DNA of 36,714 bases, taken from positions 1-36,714 of the forward strand of contig NZ_CAJYCN010000021.1 of NCBI RefSeq assembly GCF_913566895.1. Reading direction: 5' to 3'. Positions 31,326-36,714 of this stretch are shown here, piece after piece (position 1 is the first letter of the stretch; each line of letters starts with the position of its first letter). The DNA is from Listeria ilorinensis (lineage in GTDB: Bacteria; Bacillota; Bacilli; Lactobacillales; Listeriaceae). The position numbers were made by a program, and so were the translations under genes. The notes beneath the pieces are model-generated. The model was not told the DNA's origin and did not search any database. It saw only the letters and a list, made by a program, of their open reading frames with translations.

Positions 31326-33608
31326 TCAGCCAACTAATTTTTCGTGGAACATACGTTGGCAAAGTTCCATTTTTTGCTCTTCATTAAGGTCTTTTGTATT
31401 CAGGCAGTAACCGCTGATACGCAAGATAACTGGGATACCAGCTTTGATCTTCGCTACAACCTCTTCGTGGTTAAGAACGTTCAAGTTGATGTGTTGACCA
31501 CCTTTAGTGAAGTAACCGTCTAGGATACCGACCAAGTTGCGTTTTTGTTCATCAACAGTTTTACCAAATAGTTTTGGTGCACCTTGAATGGTTAATGAAA
31601 TACCATCGTTTGCATAAGAGAATGGAAGTTTAGACAGGCTTGCAAGGTTGTCTAGGAATCCACCTTTTGCTTTATTGGATGGGTTAGCGCCTGGGCTGAA
31701 GAATTCTGGTTCTTCGATCATTACGCCGTTTTCATCGAATTTAGGTCCTTTGTGTACTGGAGAGTTACCACATTGTTTAGAGTAAGCAACGTTAGAAGTG
31801 ATGGTAAGAATCGAAACAGTTGCTTCGGAATCTTTATAAAGTTTGTGGGAATCCAGTTTTTCTTTGAACATTTTCAGTACCATTACTGCGATATCGTCAG
31901 CGCGGTCGTCATTTTCACCATAACGTGGGAAGTCGCCTTCTACTTCATAGTCATAAACAAAGCCGTCATCTTCACGAAGTGTTTTAACTTTAGCGTATTT
32001 GATTGCGCTTAGGCTGTCAACTACGTTTGCAAATCCGCAGATACCAAAGCCCATGTTTGCTGTGACTTTTGTTGGCAAGAAGGCCATTTGCATACTTTCG
32101 TAGTTGTATTTGTCTGTCATGTAGTGAATGATGTTCATTGCATCTACATAAGTGTCAGTCAACCAGTCCATCGCTTTGTCAAATTTCGTTAATACTTCAT
32201 CATAGTCAAGGTATTCAGAAGTGATTGGTTCCACAACGTTGAATACTTGTTTTTCTTTATGAAGATCATCACGACCACCATTGATAGCACCAAGCAGACA
32301 TTTCAGTACGTTGACACGAGCACCAAAGTATTGCAGGTTATGAGTTTCACCTTTATCTTTGTCTGCTTCAGGGTTAAGCGGGCTCACGCAGCAGCTGATA
32401 CATTGCATATCGCCGTAGCCTTCTTCTTGCATCAATTTATCATTTTCGTATTGGATGGAAGAGTGTTTAACGCTCATCATCATGCAATATTCTTTAAATG
32501 CTTCTGGAAGACGAGTGTCCCAAAGAACAGTCAAGTTAGGTTCTGCAGAGTTTCCTAGGTTATCTAGGCAGTGCAAGAAACGGTAGTCAGTTTTTGTTAC
32601 ACGGTGACGTCCGTCTGCACCCATACCAGCCATCGAAGTTGTGATGAAAGTTGGGTTAGATGCGTATAGCTCATTGTATCCGTTTGTACGAGCAAAACGT
32701 ACCATACGAAGTTTTAATGTTAATTGATCGATCAATTCTTGGGCATCAAGTTCAGTGATGATACCACGATCCAAGTCACGTTGAATGTAGATATCCAAGA
32801 AGACTGGGATACGACCGAATGAACTTGCAGCACCGTTTGCTTGTTTGATAGAAGCAAGGTAGCCCATGTAAGTCCATTGAACTGCTTCATAAGCATTTTC
32901 AGCTGGACGACCAAGTTCTAAGCCATATTCGTTACCTAAAACGATCAAGTCTTTCAATGCTTTGATTTGTAACCAGATTTCTTCACGAAGACGAATATTT
33001 TCATCAGAAGTAATCGGGATTTGTTTCAAGTCATTTTGTTTTTCTGCGATTAAACGGTCTACACCGTAAAGGGCAGGTTTTTGATAAAGGCCGATGATAC
33101 GTCCACGAGAGTAAGCATCTGGAAGACCACTTACGATATGTGAATTACGTGCACGACGAATATCATCTGTATAAGCGCGGAAAATACCGTCATTGGCAGT
33201 AGCGCGGTTGTTAACGAAGAAATCATGAGTAGCTTGATCCACTTCGTAGCCGTTTTCCTTCAAACATTGTTCAGCAGTTCTAACACCACCGTTTGGCATA
33301 AATGCAAGTTTAAATGGTTTGTCTGTTTGCAGACCAACAACTACTTCAAGGTCTTTATCTACATAGCCAGCAGGATGAGACGCCACGTTGGACACGATTT
33401 TGTTGTCCATATCAAGCACGCCGCCTTTAGCATCCATTTCTTCAATTAAAGCATTGATTTTATCATTCAGTTTTAACGTTCTTGGTGTACTTCCTTCTAA
33501 GAAGCTTTCATCCCCATCATAAGGTGTGTAGTTAGCTTGTACGAAGTTACTAACACTAACTTTTTCTTGCCAGTCGGTGCCTTTAAAACCTTCCCATGCT
33601 TTGGTCAT
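31326..33608 (-). CDS. pflB: Formate acetyltransferase (pyruvate formate-lyase)
   Basis: A 760-residue glycyl-radical enzyme that cleaves pyruvate and CoA to acetyl-CoA and formate under anaerobic conditions. The catalytic cysteine pair is Cys406-Cys407 in CISCCVSP, and the radical glycine is Gly733 in [12 protein letters not shown], the form usual in streptococci and enterococci. The ATG follows AAGGAGG. It is flanked by its own promoter and a terminator; the activating enzyme gene (pflA) is not next to it in this window, although it often is in relatives. A Rex-like site over the promoter suggests control by the NADH/NAD+ ratio. Confidence 0.98.
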   Translation of the reverse strand: MTKAWEGFKGTDWQEKVSVSNFVQANYTPYDGDESFLEGSTPRTLKLNDKINALIEEMDAKGGVLDMDNKIVSNVASHPAGYVDKDLEVVVGLQTDKPFKLAFMPNGGVRTAEQCLKENGYEVDQATHDFFVNNRATANDGIFRAYTDDIRRARNSHIVSGLPDAYSRGRIIGLYQKPALYGVDRLIAEKQNDLKQIPITSDENIRLREEIWLQIKALKDLIVLGNEYGLELGRPAENAYEAVQWTYMGYLASIKQANGAASSFGRIPVFLDIYIQRDLDRGIITELDAQELIDQLTLKLRMVRFARTNGYNELYASNPTFITTSMAGMGADGRHRVTKTDYRFLHCLDNLGNSAEPNLTVLWDTRLPEAFKEYCMMMSVKHSSIQYENDKLMQEEGYGDMQCISCCVSPLNPEADKDKGETHNLQYFGARVNVLKCLLGAINGGRDDLHKEKQVFNVVEPITSEYLDYDEVLTKFDKAMDWLTDTYVDAMNIIHYMTDKYNYESMQMAFLPTKVTANMGFGICGFANVVDSLSAIKYAKVKTLREDDGFVYDYEVEGDFPRYGENDDRADDIAVMVLKMFKEKLDSHKLYKDSEATVSILTITSNVAYSKQCGNSPVHKGPKFDENGVMIEEPEFFSPGANPSNKAKGGFLDNLASLSKLPFSYANDGISLTIQGAPKLFGKTVDEQKRNLVGILDGYFTKGGQHINLNVLNHEEVVAKIKAGIPVILRISGYCLNTKDLNEEQKMELCQRMFHEKLVG

Positions 33609-33692
33609 TTTAAAATTCCTCCTTGAATACTTTTAGCAAATTGGTAGTCTCGAATAAGTAATTTTGAAGGTACTTATTTTCTTTACACATAC

Positions 33693-33721
33693 ATCTTACT
33701 ATCTTGTGAAAGTGAATACAA
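33693..33721 (-). promoter_or_regulatory. pflB promoter
   Basis: On the minus strand TTGTAT (33716-33721), 17 bases, TAAGAT (33693-33698). It lies about 85 bases before the start codon. Confidence 0.55.
33704..33721. promoter_or_regulatory. Rex-like operator
   Basis: TTGTGA-N6-ATACAA: one half matches the Rex consensus TTGTGA-N6-TCACAA perfectly and the other at four of six bases. It covers the pflB -35 and spacer. pflB is a known Rex target in several Gram-positive bacteria. Confidence 0.45.
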
Positions 33722-34061
33722 TAACATTCTTGAAAAAAATTAAAAATCTTTTATATAACGAATAGGTGTTTTTATGCTGTGTATTAATACAGATGCTTAT
33801 TATGTGACAAAACAGTGTCATTTGAGATGTAACAGTCATGAAAGCGGATTTAGAGAACGTATTTCAAGTTAGAAATCTACTCCTGTTTCAAAAAACAGTT
33901 ATAACAGTTCGATGTATGATTAGTCTATACTTTTCCTCTGGATTAAAAGTGAATAATTTAACAATATTACTATTTTAAAGTAATAAATCAAACTAAAATT
34001 TCGCTTGTTTTTTTCAGCCATTTGCTCTATCTTTATATTGGAGTGGGGGAGGATATGAGAG
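33722..34061. other. Intergenic region between pflB and queH
   Basis: AT-rich and without genes. It holds a dyad TGACA-N6-TGTCA at 33805-33820, laid out like a Crp/Fnr-type site, a weak cre-like string at 33839-33852 (TGAAAGCGG...), a palindrome GTATTAATAC at 33781-33790 and an inverted repeat ATTACT/AGTAAT at 33966-33984. None is strong on its own. Confidence 0.35.
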
Positions 34062-34799
34062 ATGCAATCTGATTTAATGGAAATGCTAAAAGAAATGAAA
34101 CCAGATCAAAAAATCAATTATGACAAGTTATTGCAGAAGATGATGGAGAGCTGGCAGTTGGAGGATTTTCGACCACTGATTCTACTACATAGCTGTTGTG
34201 CGCCATGTAGCACCTATACATTAGAATATTTAACTAAACAGGCTGAAGTCGTGATTTATTTTGCTAATGCCAATATCCATCCGCGGGCGGAATTTGAACG
34301 CAGAAAACGAGTTCAGGAAACATTTATTCGTGATTTTAATAAAAAAAATGGTCAAACAGTTGGGTTTATCAGTGAAAAATATGAGCCTCAAAAATTCTTA
34401 TGTGCAGTCAAGGGGCTTGAAGACGAACCAGAAGGCGGTTTACGTTGTTCTGCCTGTTTTAATATGCGGCTTGATCAGGCGGCGAATAAAGCTAAGGAGA
34501 TTGGTGCTGACTATTTTGGCAGTGCTTTGACGATTAGTCCTCATAAAAATAGTGAACTCATTAATCATATCGGGCTTGAGATTCAGGCGCTCTATGATAT
34601 ACGCTATTTACCGAGTGATTTTAAGAAAAAGGGCGGTTATCGGCGTTCTGTGGAAATGTGTCAGGAATATGATATTTACCGGCAGTGCTACTGTGGCTGT
34701 GTATTTAGTGCTAAAGAGCAAGAAGTGGATTTGAAGAAAATCAATCAGGAAGCACAGGCTTTTTTAGCAGAACAATTGGTAGATATAAAAGGAGAATAA
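34062..34799 (+). CDS. queH: Epoxyqueuosine reductase QueH
   Basis: A 245-residue protein of the QueH (DUF208) family, which catalyses the last step of queuosine tRNA modification, reducing epoxyqueuosine; it is unrelated to QueG. The conserved cysteines are visible: LLHSCCAPCSTYTLEYL (Cys45, Cys46, Cys49), LRCSACFNMRL, and a C-terminal YRQCYCGCVFS. They bind an iron-sulfur cluster and a second iron site. FGSALTISPHKN is also characteristic. The ATG at 34062 follows GGGGGAGG; the ATG at 34055 stops after six codons. No other queuosine gene adjoins it here. Confidence 0.93.
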   Translation: MQSDLMEMLKEMKPDQKINYDKLLQKMMESWQLEDFRPLILLHSCCAPCSTYTLEYLTKQAEVVIYFANANIHPRAEFERRKRVQETFIRDFNKKNGQTVGFISEKYEPQKFLCAVKGLEDEPEGGLRCSACFNMRLDQAANKAKEIGADYFGSALTISPHKNSELINHIGLEIQALYDIRYLPSDFKKKGGYRRSVEMCQEYDIYRQCYCGCVFSAKEQEVDLKKINQEAQAFLAEQLVDIKGE

Positions 34800-34812
34800 G
34801 GCAGGGGGAGGC

Positions 34813-34929
34813 GTGGTTGGATCTGACAAGAAAGCAATCGCTGAAGTGCTGATGGAGTGTGCGAATACAAACGATTCAACAAGTCGAATATTGCGGATCT
34901 ATCAAGTACCTGTGGACTTTAATAGGTAG
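34813..34929 (+). pseudogene. Possible C-terminal remnant of an NAD(P)-binding oxidoreductase
   Basis: A 38-codon frame from GTG 34813 reads VVGSDKKAIAEVLMECANTNDSTSRILRIYQVP..., which resembles the tail of short-chain-dehydrogenase/NAD(P)H-binding proteins. No N-terminal part is present and GGGGGAGG (34804-34811) is too close to the GTG. It is either a remnant or a chance frame. Confidence 0.3.
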
Positions 34930-34951
34930 ATTTTTTATTATCGCTTTGAAA

Positions 34952-35040
34952 AAAGAAAGCCGTCAAACGAACGCTTTCCAAAAGTTAGACTTAAAAATGC
35001 TAACTTTTAGAGCTTTGTTCATTGTATGACGGCTTTTTCA
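34952..35040. terminator. Compound bidirectional terminator structure
   Basis: An outer stem AAAGCCGTCA (34956-34965) / TGACGGCTTT (35027-35036) encloses a perfect 9-bp hairpin AAAAGTTAG / CTAACTTTT. A or T runs lie on both sides. It separates queH from the convergent YebC-family gene. Confidence 0.7.
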
Positions 35041-35050
35041 TATGTGCGGC

Positions 35051-35770
35051 TTATTCCCCTAGATCCACATTATGGTAAACTTTTTGAACATCTTCTAAGT
35101 CTTCTAATGCATCAATCATTTTTTCGAATTTTTCAAGGTCTTCGCCTTCTAACACAACTTCATTTTGAGGGATCATTTCGATCTCAGCAATAGTGAACTC
35201 GGTAATTCCTGCTTCTTTTAAAGCTTCCTGTACATTATGAAAATCAGCTGGTTCAGCATAGATAATCGCTGTACCATCTTCATCAAGCACATCGCGAACA
35301 TCGATATCTGCTTCCATCAATAGTTCCAGTAATTCTTCTGCATCTTTATCTGCCACACCGAAAACGGCTGTATTGTCGAACATGTAAGCGACGGAACCGC
35401 TAACGCCCATGTTACCGCCATTTTTGCTGTAAGCAGCTCGTACATTGGAAGCCGTCCGATTGACGTTGTTCGTCAGTGCATCGGCAATCACCATAGAACC
35501 GTTTGGCCCGAAGCCTTCATAACGAAGCTCTGCATAAGTTTCGTCACCTGTTCCTTTAGCTTTCTCGATTGCCCGATCAATGATATGTTTCGGTACATTA
35601 TAAGTTTTGGCACGTTCAATGACAAAACGTAATTTTTGATTGGCATGTGGGTCGGGTTCGCCTGATTTAGCTGCTACATAGATTTCGATCCCGAATTTTG
35701 CATAGATACGACTATTGTTTGTATCTTTTGAAGCTTTTTTCTCTTTGATATTTGCCCATTTACGACCCAT
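35051..35770 (-). CDS. YebC/TACO1-family protein (YeeN/YeeI type)
   Basis: A 239-residue protein opening [20 protein letters not shown], with [26 protein letters not shown] and the acidic C-terminal domain ([18 protein letters not shown]). The start MGRKWANIK and length fit the YeeN/YeeI branch more than classical YebC/PmpR. The family was long annotated as transcription regulators; recent work assigns it a role in translation, helping ribosomes past difficult sequences such as proline runs. The ATG follows AGAGGA. It is a single gene with its own promoter. Confidence 0.92.
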   Translation of the reverse strand: MGRKWANIKEKKASKDTNNSRIYAKFGIEIYVAAKSGEPDPHANQKLRFVIERAKTYNVPKHIIDRAIEKAKGTGDETYAELRYEGFGPNGSMVIADALTNNVNRTASNVRAAYSKNGGNMGVSGSVAYMFDNTAVFGVADKDAEELLELLMEADIDVRDVLDEDGTAIIYAEPADFHNVQEALKEAGITEFTIAEIEMIPQNEVVLEGEDLEKFEKMIDALEDLEDVQKVYHNVDLGE

Positions 35771-35827
35771 ATTCTAATCCTCTCACTTTCTGATTTGCAC
35801 ATCTATTTGTGCGGTTACACAAAGTCT

Positions 35828-35836
35828 ATTATAACA
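35828..35836 (-). promoter_or_regulatory. Extended -10 promoter of the YebC-family gene
   Basis: TGTTATAAT on the minus strand, 57 bases before the start codon; the -35 is weak. Confidence 0.55.
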
Positions 35837-35880
35837 GGTGGCAATGCAGTTGGGTAGTATTTTTCTAAAGGACACCACAA

Positions 35881-35915
35881 AAATACCCGTGCGTTATTGC
35901 ACGGGTATTTTTTAA
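35881..35915 (-). terminator. Terminator of the membrane-anchored repeat protein gene
   Basis: A perfect 12-bp stem AAATACCCGTGC / GCACGGGTATTT with a 6-base loop, directly after the minus-strand stop codon. T residues follow on both strands. Confidence 0.85.
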
Positions 35916-36629
35916 TTATTTTGGCGAGAAAGTTGTTTGAGTCAGACCGGATAGTTGAATCTTATCACCATCTTTTAGTGAAACTTGTACATCATTAACA
36001 GCTAATTCAGTATCGGTTCCTAGGATTTCATTGACTTTCAAACCGATTGTAAAATTGCCAGAAGTATCCTCTGTATGAACATTATATTTGCCGGCTGGAA
36101 TATCAATCCCTACATAATAAAGACCAGAATTAAAAGTAGTTTCTGTTGGCTCAGAAGCAATTTCAGGTGCATCTTTTGGTGTGAAAGTGACCGCATTCAA
36201 GTTTTGGATTTGCAATTCTTGATCTTTCTCAAGTGTTGCCACAATATCATTGACTGCAAATGAAGTATCCGTTCCAAGAATCTCATTAATGTTTAAACCA
36301 GAATTAATATTTCCACTAGGTTCATCGGTGTGAATCACATAGCGACCAGGTTCAATATCTTCGCCGATGATAAATGTGCCAGCTCCAAGTGTGACTTCCT
36401 TAGCAGTAGTTGGATAAGGTAATTTTTCTTTCTTTTTCTCAGTTTCTTGTTTTTTTACAGAAGTATCTTTTTGAGTCGAACTTTTAGCTTCAGTTGTTTT
36501 GTCTGACTCTTTGGCTTGGTCTGAACTTCCACCCATATTTGCGCCAGCGCCAATTAAAATAACTACGACGATCAGCCAAAACCACCATTTTTTGTAAATC
36601 GGCTTTTTGTTTGTTTGATTTTTTGCCAT
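35916..36629 (-). CDS. Membrane-anchored protein with a duplicated C-terminal domain
   Basis: A 237-residue protein. A short basic N-terminus precedes one hydrophobic helix (WWFWLIVVVILIGAGANM, about residues 15-32). A lysine/glutamate/threonine-rich linker (about 33-75) follows, then two copies of a domain of about 72 residues: each has an IxxGxDIxxGxYxVHTxxxSGN segment, a matching xxNEILGTDT segment and ends TxTFxPK. The topology suggests a cytoplasmic N-terminus and an outer duplicated domain. No function is recognised. The ATG follows GGGAG by eight bases. Confidence 0.75.
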   Translation of the reverse strand: MAKNQTNKKPIYKKWWFWLIVVVILIGAGANMGGSSDQAKESDKTTEAKSSTQKDTSVKKQETEKKKEKLPYPTTAKEVTLGAGTFIIGEDIEPGRYVIHTDEPSGNINSGLNINEILGTDTSFAVNDIVATLEKDQELQIQNLNAVTFTPKDAPEIASEPTETTFNSGLYYVGIDIPAGKYNVHTEDTSGNFTIGLKVNEILGTDTELAVNDVQVSLKDGDKIQLSGLTQTTFSPK

Positions 36630-36656
36630 CTTCTTACTCCCTTTTTTTAATTTTAT

Positions 36657-36678
36657 ATAAACACTTATGTGCGTTTAT
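36657..36678. promoter_or_regulatory. Inverted repeat upstream of the duplicated-domain gene
   Basis: ATAAACAC-N6-GCGTTTAT, imperfect at one pair, within an AT-rich promoter-like region 28 bases before the start. It is a possible operator. A clear -35/-10 pair could not be picked. Confidence 0.35.
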
Positions 36679-36714
36679 CTCGGATTATATAAAATAATAA
36701 CAATTATATTATAT

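Noticed and set aside
33839-33852. cre site for CcpA
   Set aside because: Two mismatches in conserved positions and a location far upstream of the pflB promoter.

Overview
The window comes from a low-GC Gram-positive bacterium, most likely an Enterococcus or close relative. The support is: strong AGGAGG-type ribosome binding sites with several TTG and GTG starts, two sortase-anchored (LPKTGD) surface proteins carrying MucBP repeats, a streptococcal/enterococcal-type pyruvate formate-lyase, an ahpC-ahpF pair with PerR-like boxes, and many extended -10 (TGnTATAAT) promoters. The species is not identified. No tRNA, rRNA, insertion sequence, prophage or CRISPR array was seen.

Layout. (1) 1-4215: the end of an AT-rich cell-envelope polymer region, with a glycosyltransferase/CDP-glycerol glycerophosphotransferase fusion, an alpha/beta-hydrolase-like protein and a terminator. 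(2) 4240-6772: a two-gene ABC transporter operon. (3) 6915-12761: a sigma-54-type activator (PAS, AAA+ with GAFTGA, Fis HTH) followed by a clear -24/-12 promoter and an operon of CoA-transferase, OFA-type MFS carrier, FabK-like flavin reductase and a DUF1722/YbgA-like protein. A decayed GNAT gene follows. (4) 13340-14989: a MucBP LPXTG protein. (5) 14968-16571, minus: an AMP-forming ligase. (6) 16637-19179: an ArsR regulator and DHA2-type efflux pump (minus) divergent from a nitroreductase (plus), with a dyad operator between. (7) 19217-19741: a Nudix hydrolase. (8) 19836-23138: a TetR repressor divergent from a TnrB-like ABC exporter, with a large palindrome on the exporter promoter. (9) 23364-25513: an internalin-like LRR-MucBP LPXTG protein. 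(10) 25514-25934: no gene, but a candidate C-rich small RNA on the minus strand. (11) 25935-28762: a small helical protein, a small Cys-rich protein (minus) and a large GT-C-like membrane protein. (12) 28921-31209: ahpC-ahpF behind two PerR-like boxes. (13) 31245-33721, minus: pflB with a Rex-like site in its promoter. (14) 34062-36629: queH, a YebC-family translation factor and a membrane-anchored protein with a duplicated domain.

How the parts fit. Several units handle redox balance: pflB with a Rex-like site, ahpCF with PerR-like boxes, the ArsR-nitroreductase unit, and the sigma-54 operon. The last can be read as activation of an unsaturated short-chain acid to its CoA ester, flavin-dependent reduction, and exchange of acid for product. 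That reading is inference from domain content; the substrate is unknown. The two features most worth following up are this operon with its promoter, and the candidate small RNA at 25523-25607, which has C-rich loops and ends in a terminator that works only on the minus strand, where no gene lies.
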